Positions 54,322-63,137 of a stretch of 64,000 nt of DNA are shown in pieces. Origin of the DNA: Pseudoduganella umbonata (GTDB lineage Bacteria; Pseudomonadota; Gammaproteobacteria; Burkholderiales; Burkholderiaceae_D). Made by a program: the position numbers and the translations under genes. The notes under the pieces were generated by a model. It made no database searches. It was not told the origin of the DNA and saw only the letters and a program-made list of their open reading frames with translations. Where the stretch lies: the NCBI RefSeq assembly GCF_014192225.1, contig NZ_JACHXS010000003.1, positions 248,001 to 312,000 of the forward strand, written 5' to 3'. Position 1 is the stretch's first letter. The number at the start of each line of letters is the position of its first letter.

Positions 54322-57009
54322 TCATGCGCAGGCCTCGTACTCGTACGCCAGCTCGCCGTCGCGCACGCCGACGGCGACGCCGGCGATGCCGGCACTGCCG
54401 GCATCGCCGGCGCCGTCGAGCATGCGGCGCAGGAATTCGGCGCTGATCGCCGGCAGCAGCGTATTGGTCAGGATCGCATCGATCATGCGCCCGCCGCTTT
54501 CCTGCTCCGTGCAGCGGCCGGCGACCAGCCGCACCACGGCGTCGCTGTACGAGAACGCCACGCCGTGGCGCTCGCCGATGCGGCGGCCGATGCGGTCCAG
54601 CTGGAGGCGGATGATGGCGCCCAGCATGTCGTCGCCGAGCGGGTAATACGGCACCGTCACCACCCTGCCCAGCAGTGCCGGCGGGAACACTTCCAGCAGC
54701 GGCGCGCGCAGTTCGCGGGCGATCGCGTCCGGCGCCGGTGCCGCGCCGGGCGAGCCGCACAGGCGCGTGATCAGCGCCGTGCCGGCGTTCGTCGTCAGCA
54801 GGATCAGCGTGTTGCGGAAATCGATGACGCGGCCTTCCCCGTCTTCCATCCAGCCCTTGTCGAATACCTGGAAAAACAGTTCGTGCACATCGGGATGGGC
54901 CTTTTCGACTTCGTCGAGCAGCACCACGCTGTACGGGCGGCGCCGCACCGCCTCCGTCAGCACGCCGCCCTCGCCGTAGCCGACATAGCCCGGCGGCGCC
55001 CCTTTCAGCGACGACACCGAATGGGCCTCCTGGTACTCGCTCATGTTGATGGTGATGAGGTTCTGCTCGCCGCCATACAGGGTTTCCGCCAGCGCCAGCG
55101 CCGTCTCGGTCTTGCCCACCCCCGACGTGCCGGCCAGCAGGAACACGCCCACCGGCCTGGCCGGATTGTCGAGCCCGGCGCGCGCGGTCTGCACCCGCCG
55201 CGCGATCATGTCCAGCGCATGGCGCTGGCCGATGATGCGCCGCTCGAGCGCATCGGCCAGGGCCAGCACGCCGGCCACCTCGTCGCGCATCATGCGGCCG
55301 ACCGGGATGCCGGTCCAGTCCTGCACGACCGCCGCCACGGCCTGGCGGTCGACCGTCGCCAGCACCAGCGGGGTTTCGCCCTGCCGCCCGGCCAGTTCGT
55401 CCTGCAGGGCGCGCAGCGCGCGCAGCTGCTCCGCGCGCCCTGCCTCGAAGCCATCCGCCGTGCCGCCGGCCTCGCGCTGCAATGCCGCGCGCAGCGCCAG
55501 GATGCGGCCGACCAGTTCCTTCTCGGCGGCCCAGCGCGCGGCCAGTCCTTCCTCGCGCCCGCGTTCCCGCGCCAGCGCTTCTTCGACCTGTGCAAGCCGC
55601 CCTGCCTGTTCGATGCCGATCGCCGCCTCGCGCCGCACGATGTCCCGCTCCGTTTCCAGTGCCGCGATGCGGCGCCGGCAATCGTCGACGCCGGCCGGCG
55701 TCGCATGCAGGCCGATCGCCACGCGCGCACAGGCAGTGTCCAGCACGCTGACCGCCTTGTCGGGCAGCTGGCGCGCCGGGATGTAGCGGTGCGACAGCCG
55801 CACCGCGGCGTCCAGCGCCTGGTCCAGCACCTGCACGCCGTGGTGCGCTTCCAGCGCCGCGGCGACGCCGCGCATCATCAGCAGCGCGCGCGCCTCGTCC
55901 GGCTGGCCCACCTCGACCGCCTGGAAGCGCCGCGACAGTGCCGGGTCCTTTTCGATGTGCTTGCGGTACTCGGCGAACGTGGTGGCGCCGACGGTGCGCA
56001 GCGTGCCCCGTGCCAGCATCGGCTTGAGCAGGTTGGCCGCATCCCCCGTGCCGGCCGCGCCGCCGGCGCCGACCAGCGTGTGGGTCTCGTCGACGAACAG
56101 GATCACCGGCCGGTCGCTGGCCTGCACCGCATCGATCACGGCGCGCAGGCGCTGCTCGAATTCGCCCTTCATGCTGGCGCCGGCCTGCAGCAGGCCCAGG
56201 TCGAGCGCCAGCAGGCGCACGGGTGCCAGCGCCGGCGGAACGTCGCCCCGGACGATGCGCTGGGCCAGGCCCTCGACCACCGCGGTCTTGCCGACGCCGG
56301 CCTCGCCGACCAGGATCGGGTTGTTCTGGCGCCGCCGCATCAGGATGTCGATCACGCGGCGGATCTCGTCGTCGCGGCCGACCACCGGGTCCATGCCGCC
56401 GGCGCGGGCCTGTGCCGTCAGGTCGGTGGTGAAGCGCTCCAGCGCCTCGCCACGGTCCGGCGCCGTGGCCGCGATCGCATCGGCCGCCGTGCCGGGCTCG
56501 CGCACGCCAGACTCGCCGGCGCCCATGTCCGCTTCGGGCGAGGCCGCGAGCAGCGTCGCATGGCGCGCGGCCAGGTCGTCGACCGGGATCCGGCCGAACT
56601 GCGCGGACAGGCCGAGCAGCGCGTTGCGCAGGCCGCTGGTTTTCAGCACCCCCACCAGCAGGTGGCCCGAGCGCACGCGCGCCGCGCCGAACATCAGCGC
56701 GCCATACACCCAGGCACGCTCGACGGCTTCCTCCAGCTGGTGCGACAGATCGGTGATCGAGGCGGCGCCGCGCGGCAGCCGGTCGAGCGCGGCCGTCAGG
56801 TCGCGCTGCACCTGGCCGGGATCGATGTCGTATTCGCGCAGCACGCGCAGCAGGTCCGAATCGGGCGCCTGCAGCAGCTGGTGCAGCCAGTGGGCCAGTT
56901 CGACATACGGGTTGCCGCGCAGCTTGCAGAACGCGACGCTGCTCTCGACGGTGCCGTAGCACAGGGCGTTCAGTTTCCCGAACAGGGCGGTGCGGCTGAT
57001 GTCAGCCAT
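54322..57009 (-). CDS. tssH: Type VI secretion sheath-recycling ATPase ClpV (TssH)
   Basis: An 895-aa AAA+ unfoldase that disassembles the contracted TssBC sheath. It starts MADISRTALFGKLN with the Clp N-domain. The first Walker A is GEAGVGKT (235-242), a ClpB-type coiled coil lies near 440-560, and the second Walker A GTSGVGKT is near 625. Pore-loop and D2 motifs such as YGEGGVLTEAVRR are present. CAAGGAGAT precedes the ATG. It overlaps the tssG stop by 8 nt. Confidence 0.95.
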   Translation of the reverse strand: MADISRTALFGKLNALCYGTVESSVAFCKLRGNPYVELAHWLHQLLQAPDSDLLRVLREYDIDPGQVQRDLTAALDRLPRGAASITDLSHQLEEAVERAWVYGALMFGAARVRSGHLLVGVLKTSGLRNALLGLSAQFGRIPVDDLAARHATLLAASPEADMGAGESGVREPGTAADAIAATAPDRGEALERFTTDLTAQARAGGMDPVVGRDDEIRRVIDILMRRRQNNPILVGEAGVGKTAVVEGLAQRIVRGDVPPALAPVRLLALDLGLLQAGASMKGEFEQRLRAVIDAVQASDRPVILFVDETHTLVGAGGAAGTGDAANLLKPMLARGTLRTVGATTFAEYRKHIEKDPALSRRFQAVEVGQPDEARALLMMRGVAAALEAHHGVQVLDQALDAAVRLSHRYIPARQLPDKAVSVLDTACARVAIGLHATPAGVDDCRRRIAALETERDIVRREAAIGIEQAGRLAQVEEALARERGREEGLAARWAAEKELVGRILALRAALQREAGGTADGFEAGRAEQLRALRALQDELAGRQGETPLVLATVDRQAVAAVVQDWTGIPVGRMMRDEVAGVLALADALERRIIGQRHALDMIARRVQTARAGLDNPARPVGVFLLAGTSGVGKTETALALAETLYGGEQNLITINMSEYQEAHSVSSLKGAPPGYVGYGEGGVLTEAVRRRPYSVVLLDEVEKAHPDVHELFFQVFDKGWMEDGEGRVIDFRNTLILLTTNAGTALITRLCGSPGAAPAPDAIARELRAPLLEVFPPALLGRVVTVPYYPLGDDMLGAIIRLQLDRIGRRIGERHGVAFSYSDAVVRLVAGRCTEQESGGRMIDAILTNTLLPAISAEFLRRMLDGAGDAGSAGIAGVAVGVRDGELAYEYEACA

Positions 57010-58051
57010 GGATATCTCCTTGTGATGGTGATGCGTTGGGCGGTGCGGCGCGCAGGCGCAGCTGGCGGTCGTCGCGCGCCGGCGGACGCGAGCTGAGCCA
57101 GCTGGTCCAGCCGAGCCGGGTGTCGCGCCCGAGCCGCAGGCGCGGCAGCGTTTCCCTGGCGATGACGGGCACCAGTTCCCATTCCAGCGCAGGGCCGGCA
57201 TACAGGCGCACCCAGTCGGCCAGCTGGCCCATGCCCGGCGAGCCCGGCAGCAGCCCGGCGGCACGCTCGAAGCCGATCGGGCCGACCAGTATCCGGAAAC
57301 GGTGCTGCGCGTTCCACACGCGGGTGCCCAGCACCGTGTCATGGCCGAGCCGCGCCGCGCCGGCCCCGCCGCGCAGCCGCGCCAGGCCCTCGCGGGGCAG
57401 GCGCAGCCAGCCGCCGGCGAATTCCTCTATCGCGACCGGCGCGCCGAGGCAGTCGCCGAGAATCGCCGCCAGGCCCCCGGCGCTGCGCTGATGGGGTCCC
57501 AGCCGGCCCGCGTAGTGCAGCTTGGCGTGATCGGCGACGCCATCGCGCCCGCGCAGCGAGGGCATGCCGATCCCCACCAGCGCGCCGACGTGGCGGGCGT
57601 ACGGATCGTCGCCGGGACGGTCGAAGCCGAGCGCCGGCTGGGCGCTGGCCCAGGCCCGGTACAGCAGCGTCATCATCCGGTGCTGCAGCATGTCCAGGAA
57701 GCGGGCCGGCGTCGGGTCGTCGTGGTGGCGCTGGCGCTCGCGCACGTATTCCGTCAGGTGCACGGGCAGCGGGCCGTTCGCGCCCAGCAGCCCGAAGAAA
57801 TTGAGCAGCAGGCGCGGCACTTTCGCCTCCTCGCCAGCGCCGCCATCGCGCTCCAGCGCGGCCAGCATGTGCGGCTTGAACGCCAGCGAAGGATGCTGGC
57901 CCAGCCGCAGCGCCTCGTCCTGCGGGCGCGGCGCGGTACCGATCCGCGGCAGTTCGGGGTGCGCGCATTCGACCAGCCGCAGCGCGGCGTGGAACTCGAA
58001 CGACGCCGGGTCGGCCGCCAGCTGGCCAAGCAGCGCTACAGCGTCGCGCAT
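57002..58051 (-). CDS. tssG: Type VI secretion baseplate protein TssG
   Basis: A 349-aa wedge protein. It starts MRDAVALLGQLAADP, with the family ESFEFHAALRL-like ASFEFHAALRLVE and the NFFGLLGANGPLPVHLTEY motif. It forms the (TssF)2-TssG wedge. The ATG overlaps the tssF stop by 16 nt; the C-terminus runs into the tssH start. Confidence 0.93.
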   Translation of the reverse strand: MRDAVALLGQLAADPASFEFHAALRLVECAHPELPRIGTAPRPQDEALRLGQHPSLAFKPHMLAALERDGGAGEEAKVPRLLLNFFGLLGANGPLPVHLTEYVRERQRHHDDPTPARFLDMLQHRMMTLLYRAWASAQPALGFDRPGDDPYARHVGALVGIGMPSLRGRDGVADHAKLHYAGRLGPHQRSAGGLAAILGDCLGAPVAIEEFAGGWLRLPREGLARLRGGAGAARLGHDTVLGTRVWNAQHRFRILVGPIGFERAAGLLPGSPGMGQLADWVRLYAGPALEWELVPVIARETLPRLRLGRDTRLGWTSWLSSRPPARDDRQLRLRAAPPNASPSQGDIHG

Positions 58052-59907
58052 CGCCCCACCCTTGCCGGCCAGGCCATGACCAGTCCCCGACCGGCCGTGC
58101 GGACGTGGGTCTCGGTAAAACTGTTCAGGCTCACGTACTTCGCGAAGAACTGCTCGAGCAGCATGCCGAGCAGGAAGACACTGCCGCCCGTGAAGGCCGC
58201 GTCGTCGAACTCGATGCCGACCTGCAGTCCGCGCCCGAAGCTGGCCGGTCCGGGCAGCGGCAGGCGGCGCACCACCGCTTCGGCGCGCACCGAACGCAAT
58301 CCGTCGATCTGGCGCTGCGCCGCCAGGTCGTCGCGGGCGCAATACAGGCGCAGCATGTCGCGCAGCGCGGCGGCGCCCGTATCGCCCGGTCCGTCCAGCA
58401 GTGACAGGTAGTTCAGCGACAGGTGGCTGGCAAGCCGCCACGCCGTCTCGCCCTGCGCATGGGACGGCGCCGGCAGGCTCGGTCCCGCCACGCAGCGCAC
58501 CGAGCGCACCGGTGCGCCGGCGCCGAGCGTGAAGTCGGTCCGACCGGCACCGAGCGGCATGCCCAGCACCAGGTCGCGGTTGGTGCACAGGGTCTCGACG
58601 CCCAGCTGCCGGAGCTCGGCGTTCCATGGCGCCGCGCCGGCGTCGACGAGCGCCAGGAACACCTCGCTGCCGACATAGCCGGAGCGCGCACCTTCGCGCT
58701 GCTGGCGCGCGGACAGCACGCGCGCATCGCGGCGTACCTGGTAGTACGCGCCGGCATCCGCGCCCTGCAGGTCGTTGGCGCGGTAGAACGATTGAAAGGC
58801 CTGCACGGCCGCGCTGCCGCTGCCATATCCCTTCACGCCCAGCACCTGGTAAACCTCGAAGTCCATCGGCCGGGTGCGGTCCGGCACGACGTGGAACTCG
58901 GCCTGGCGCTCGGACAGGTGGATGCGGTCCGCCTGCCGGGGAAACAGGTTGATCGCCGGAGTGCAGTACAGGCCGAAGGTGGCCGCATCGACGGCGTGTT
59001 CGAGGACCGGGTCGAAGGTACGGAGCAGGATGGCGATCTCCACCTCGTTGCCGGGACAGCCGCGCAGCGCGGCGCCCAGGCCGCCCAGCTCGACGAACAT
59101 GAAGCGCTGGGGCAAGGCGAAATATTCCTGCAACAGCCGGTAGCCCTCGAAGGTCCGCGGCCCGTTCGGCAGCAGCGCCTCGTGTTCCGCGCAGCCCAGC
59201 GGGCGCAGGGCTGCCGGCGGGACGAAGGCGTGCGGCGCCGCGCCCTGGCCCGGCATCACGACGATGCCCGCCGCATGCGCCAGCAGCTGTTCGAGCAAAC
59301 GCCCGGGAATGGCTTCGCTGCCGCGCAGGAACAGCGGCAGCGCGTCCAGCGCCAGGTCGGCAAACGCCAGCCCGGCACCGGCGCGCAGCCGTAGCCGCAG
59401 CGCCGCTTTCACCGCACCGGCCGGCGCGAGATCGATGCCGTCGAGCTGCTGGCCGCAAGGCGCGTAGCGTGCCTGCACCAGTTCCACGGGCCACAGCGTG
59501 ACGTCATGCGCGCTGCGGAATTCGCAGACCGTCTGGTCACCCTTGCCCAGCATGCCGTGCAGCGCGCTGCCGCGCGTCACGGTGTAGCCCTGTGCCAGGC
59601 TGCCTTCCGTCATGTCCGGCTGCAGCTGCACCACGGCCATCGACGGCGTCGGCGCCAGGTAGTGCGGGTAGACCAGCTCCAGCAGGTGGTTCGTGAAGCG
59701 CGGGTACTCGGCGTCGATCTTCAGGTGCACCCGGGCCGCCAGGAAGCTCACGCCTTCCAGCAGCCGTTCGACATACGGGTCGGCGCAGGCCTCGGTCTCG
59801 AGGCCGAGGCGCCCGGCGATCTTCGGGAAGTCGCGCGCGAACTCGCCGCCCATCCCGCGCAGGTGCTGCAGTTCGGCCTCGTAGGCACGCAACAGGTCGG
59901 GGTTCAT
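58036..59907 (-). CDS. tssF: Type VI secretion baseplate protein TssF
   Basis: A 623-aa wedge protein. It starts MNPDLLRAYEAELQHLRGMG, with the family RFTNHLLELVYPHYLAPTPS and a C-terminal FFAKYVSLNSFTETHV. Two copies join one TssG in each wedge. The ATG overlaps the tssE stop by 4 nt. Confidence 0.94.
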   Translation of the reverse strand: MNPDLLRAYEAELQHLRGMGGEFARDFPKIAGRLGLETEACADPYVERLLEGVSFLAARVHLKIDAEYPRFTNHLLELVYPHYLAPTPSMAVVQLQPDMTEGSLAQGYTVTRGSALHGMLGKGDQTVCEFRSAHDVTLWPVELVQARYAPCGQQLDGIDLAPAGAVKAALRLRLRAGAGLAFADLALDALPLFLRGSEAIPGRLLEQLLAHAAGIVVMPGQGAAPHAFVPPAALRPLGCAEHEALLPNGPRTFEGYRLLQEYFALPQRFMFVELGGLGAALRGCPGNEVEIAILLRTFDPVLEHAVDAATFGLYCTPAINLFPRQADRIHLSERQAEFHVVPDRTRPMDFEVYQVLGVKGYGSGSAAVQAFQSFYRANDLQGADAGAYYQVRRDARVLSARQQREGARSGYVGSEVFLALVDAGAAPWNAELRQLGVETLCTNRDLVLGMPLGAGRTDFTLGAGAPVRSVRCVAGPSLPAPSHAQGETAWRLASHLSLNYLSLLDGPGDTGAAALRDMLRLYCARDDLAAQRQIDGLRSVRAEAVVRRLPLPGPASFGRGLQVGIEFDDAAFTGGSVFLLGMLLEQFFAKYVSLNSFTETHVRTAGRGLVMAWPARVGRCATL

Positions 59908-60422
59908 CGCGGCCGCGCTCCGTCCAGGTCGAACAGCCGCACGGCACCGGTTTCCAGGTCGAGCTCCGTGCGGACATACAGCCGTTCGGGCAACGGCAAG
60001 GCCCACAGCTCGCCCTGGATCTCGAACGCCAGCTGGTTCGGCGCCGCCGATGGGTGGCCCGCGACGGCGACGACGCGCAGGCCGTCGCGCAGGATGCGCG
60101 GTTCGAAGTCCCAGATCGCCTGGCGGATCGCCCGCGCGACCGTCCCCGCATCGACGCTCGATGCCGTCCTGCCGGCCAGGCCGGGCAGGCCGAAGTTCAG
60201 GACGGACTGCGCCGCCAGCGGGGTGTCGTCGAGCGGCCCCACCGCGGCCGCCAGGCTGGTCGCGTTGAGCAGCCAGCCCAGGTCGCGCAGTACCGCCTCG
60301 CGCAGCCCGCGCAGCGACAACACGCGCTGCTCGCGCGACTCCAGCGGCGTGCCGCTGGCATCGTCGCTCAGCCGGTCCAGCAGCGCCGGCTGCAGGCGGT
60401 CGCGGCTCAGGAGTTCAGCCAC
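59904..60422 (-). CDS. tssE: Type VI secretion baseplate protein TssE (gp25-like)
   Basis: A 172-aa gp25-like lysozyme-fold baseplate protein. It carries the conserved LLNATSLA, LNFGLPGLAG, IRQAIWDFEPRI and LPERLYVRTELDLETG. It starts with GTG, and GGAG lies 6 nt upstream. It initiates sheath polymerisation at the baseplate. It is coupled to tssF. Confidence 0.92.
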   Translation of the reverse strand: MAELLSRDRLQPALLDRLSDDASGTPLESREQRVLSLRGLREAVLRDLGWLLNATSLAAAVGPLDDTPLAAQSVLNFGLPGLAGRTASSVDAGTVARAIRQAIWDFEPRILRDGLRVVAVAGHPSAAPNQLAFEIQGELWALPLPERLYVRTELDLETGAVRLFDLDGARPR

Positions 60423-60473
60423 GGAGCGCTCCGTCGCACGGCGGCGCCGGCCTTGTCGTCGGAATCGTGCGCA

Positions 60474-60953
60474 TCAGAAGGTCGCGTTGGTTTCCAGGTC
60501 CCACTTCTTCGGCGTGCCGGTGACGACCTTGTCGCCGGTAAACGAATCGTACTGGTAGCTGATCTTCGTGAAATTGATCGAGAAGTTCTCGCTCGGGCGC
60601 TCGCCGCCGCTGCTGACCGAGTACGAGCTGACGATCGCCTCTTCCAGTTCGATCTTCAGGAACACCTGTTCCTTCTTGTCGGCGCCGCCGGTATGGATGA
60701 AATGCAGCTCGGCCTTGCCGAGGCTCATGCCGCAGACGGCCTGCATGAACAGGTCGGCGGAGGCGATGTCGGTGGCCTTGCTCAGCGAGATTTCCGAGAA
60801 CGACGGATTGCTGGTGTCGCGGTCGGCGCCGCCGCCGCTGCTCGAGATGGCACGGCCGACGCCCATCTCGATGGAGTCGATGGTGATCCACTCGGCGTGG
60901 CCGGCAACCGTGGACGTGCCCTTGATGGGCTTGGCGAATTTCAGCAGGATCAT
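60474..60953 (-). CDS. hcp: Type VI secretion inner-tube protein Hcp (TssD)
   Basis: A 159-aa ring-forming tube protein. It starts MILLKFAKPIKGTSTVAGH, with FSEISLSKATDIASADLFMQ, the SENFSINFTKISYQY strand and a PKKWDLETN end typical of Hcp. Only about 50 nt separate it from tssC and tssE, so it belongs to the same operon. Confidence 0.95.
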   Translation of the reverse strand: MILLKFAKPIKGTSTVAGHAEWITIDSIEMGVGRAISSSGGGADRDTSNPSFSEISLSKATDIASADLFMQAVCGMSLGKAELHFIHTGGADKKEQVFLKIELEEAIVSSYSVSSGGERPSENFSINFTKISYQYDSFTGDKVVTGTPKKWDLETNATF

Positions 60954-60999
60954 GAGGTTTCTCTCGTAAATGTTGTGGTGGATGAAGCGCGTGCGCCGG

Positions 61000-62490
61000 T
61001 CAGGTCTTCGCCGAAGGCAGCTTCGAAACCAGGCGCAGCGACACGGTCAGCCCTTCGAGCTGGTAGTGCGGGCGCAGGAAGAACTTGGCGCCGTAGTAGC
61101 CGGGGTTGCCCTCGACTTCCTCGACCAGCACTTCGGCGCCAGCCAGCGGCTTGCGCGCCTTGTCCGCATCGGTGGCGGTGGCCGGGTTGTGTTCGACATA
61201 GCGGCCGATCCAGTTGTTGAGCCAGACCTCCATGTCGCGGCGCTCCTTGAACGAGCCGATCTTGTCGCGCACGATGCACTTCAGGTAATGGGCGAAGCGG
61301 CACGTGGCAAACAGGTACGGCAGGCGTGCGCCAAGGTTCGCATTGGCGGTGGCGTCCGGATCGTCGTACTCGGCCGGCTTGTGCAGCGACTGGGCGCCGA
61401 TGAACGCGGCGATGTCGCTGTTTTTCTTGTGGACCAGAGGCATGAAGCCGTTCTTCGCCAGTTCCGCCTCGCGCCGGTCGCTGATCGCGATCTCGGTCGG
61501 GCATGTCATGTCGACGCCGCCGTCGTCGGTCGGGAAGGTGTGCACCGGCAGGTCCTCGACGACGCCGCCCGATTCGATGCCGCGGATCTGCGAGCACCAG
61601 CCGTAGCGCTTGAACGAGCGGTTGATGTTCACGGCCATCGCATAGGCCGCGTTGGCCCACGCATAATCGGCGGCGCGCGGCGCGCCGGTGGTTTCCTCGA
61701 AGTCGAACGCCTCGACCGGGTTGGTACGGGCGCCATACGGTGCGCGCGCCAGGAAGCGCGGCATCGCCAGGCCGACGTAGCGGGCATCTTCGGATTCGCG
61801 GAACGAGCGCCAGGCGGCGTGTTCGGGGGTCTGGAAGATCTTGGTCAGGTCGCGCGGGTTGGCCAGCTCCTGCCACGAATCCATCAGCATCACGCCGGGG
61901 TCGGCGCCGCTGATCAGTGGCGCGTGCGCGGCGGCCGATACCTGCGCCATCTGGGCCAGCAGCTCCACGTCGGGGGCACTGTTGCCGAAGTAGTAGTCGG
62001 CCACGAAAGCGCCATACGGTTCGCCGCCGAACTGGCCGTACTCTTCCTCGTACAGCTTCTTGAAGACAGGGCTCTGGTCCCAGGCCACGCCCTTGAACTT
62101 GCGCAGCGTGCGGTGCAGCTCCTGCTTCGAGATGTTCAGCACGCGGATCTTCAGCGTCTCGTCGGTCTCGGTATTGGTGACCAGGTAGTGCAGGCCGCGC
62201 CATGCGCTTTCCACCGACTGGAAGCCGGGGTCGTGCAGGATGTGGTTGACCTGGGCGGTGAGTTTCCGGTCGATCTCGCCGATCAGGCCTTCGATCGTCG
62301 CGATCACATCGCCGCCGATGACGGCGGCGCCCTGCAGCGCCTGCTCCGCCAGCGTGCGCACGGCGGTCTCCACGGCATCGCGCGCCTTGTCGGTGCGCGG
62401 CCGGAATTCCTGGCGCAGCAGGCCGGCGAAATCACCCGAGTCGACTGTGGCAGGCGCCTCGGGCGCCACTTGTTCGTGCATGATGTTCAT
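61000..62490 (-). CDS. tssC: Type VI secretion sheath protein TssC (VipB)
   Basis: A 496-aa large sheath subunit. It carries the conserved LTAQVNHILHDPGFQSVESAW (cut as ILHDPGFQSVESAW), WRGLHYLVTNTETDE, FEETTGAPRAADYAWANAAY (cut as GAPRAADYAWANAAY) and the C-terminal QLEGLTVSLRLVSKLPSAK. It pairs with TssB in the contractile sheath. The start lies 3 nt after the tssB stop. Confidence 0.96.
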   Translation of the reverse strand: MNIMHEQVAPEAPATVDSGDFAGLLRQEFRPRTDKARDAVETAVRTLAEQALQGAAVIGGDVIATIEGLIGEIDRKLTAQVNHILHDPGFQSVESAWRGLHYLVTNTETDETLKIRVLNISKQELHRTLRKFKGVAWDQSPVFKKLYEEEYGQFGGEPYGAFVADYYFGNSAPDVELLAQMAQVSAAAHAPLISGADPGVMLMDSWQELANPRDLTKIFQTPEHAAWRSFRESEDARYVGLAMPRFLARAPYGARTNPVEAFDFEETTGAPRAADYAWANAAYAMAVNINRSFKRYGWCSQIRGIESGGVVEDLPVHTFPTDDGGVDMTCPTEIAISDRREAELAKNGFMPLVHKKNSDIAAFIGAQSLHKPAEYDDPDATANANLGARLPYLFATCRFAHYLKCIVRDKIGSFKERRDMEVWLNNWIGRYVEHNPATATDADKARKPLAGAEVLVEEVEGNPGYYGAKFFLRPHYQLEGLTVSLRLVSKLPSAKT

Positions 62491-62493
62491 CGG

Positions 62494-63030
62494 TCATTCC
62501 TGTGGTTGTGATTCGGCTTCCTGCCGGTCGCCGGCCGCGGCGGCCGGTGCCGCCGCCAGTGCGTGCATCAGCGCCGGATCGCGCAGCAGCCGCGCGACCA
62601 GTTCCTCGGCACCGGTCTTGCCGTCCATGTAGGTCAGCAGGTTGGCGAGCTGGCTACGCGCTTCCAGCAGCCTGCGCAGCGGCTCGACCTTCCTGGCGAT
62701 CGCGCCGGGCGTGAAGTCGTCCATGCTCTCGAACGTCAGGTCGAGCGCAAGATTGCCCTCGCCGGTCAGCGTGTTCGGGACGCTGGCGACGACCCGCGGC
62801 TGCATGCCCTTCAGGCGTTCGTCGAAGTTGTCGACGTCGATCTCGAGGAACTTGCGCTCGGCTACCGGCGGCAGCGGCGTGGCCGGCTTGCCCGACAGGT
62901 CGGAGAAGACACCCATGACAAACGGCAGCTGCACCGTTTTTTCAGCGCCATAGGCTTCCACGTCGTACTCGATCTGTACGCGCGGCGCGCGGTTCCGCGC
63001 AATGAATTTCTGACTGCTTTCCTTGGCCAC
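62494..63030 (-). CDS. tssB: Type VI secretion sheath protein TssB (VipA)
   Basis: A 178-aa small sheath subunit. GTG at 63030 gives (V/M)AKESSQKFIARNRAPRVQIE, the conserved start of the family, and GGAG lies 7 nt before it. An ATG 12 nt earlier would add MERI and lacks such a site. It also carries PFVMGVFSDLSGKP and FVEIDVDNF-like KFLEIDVDNFDERL. Confidence 0.94.
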   Translation of the reverse strand: MAKESSQKFIARNRAPRVQIEYDVEAYGAEKTVQLPFVMGVFSDLSGKPATPLPPVAERKFLEIDVDNFDERLKGMQPRVVASVPNTLTGEGNLALDLTFESMDDFTPGAIARKVEPLRRLLEARSQLANLLTYMDGKTGAEELVARLLRDPALMHALAAAPAAAAGDRQEAESQPQE

Positions 63031-63137
63031 GATTCGCTCCATTCAAGTGTGGTCATCCACCGGGCGCCTGCGTGACTGCAGGCCCGGATGCTGTTGCTGC
63101 TACTTCGGGATCAATGCAAGGGGTAGCCGGCCGCCCG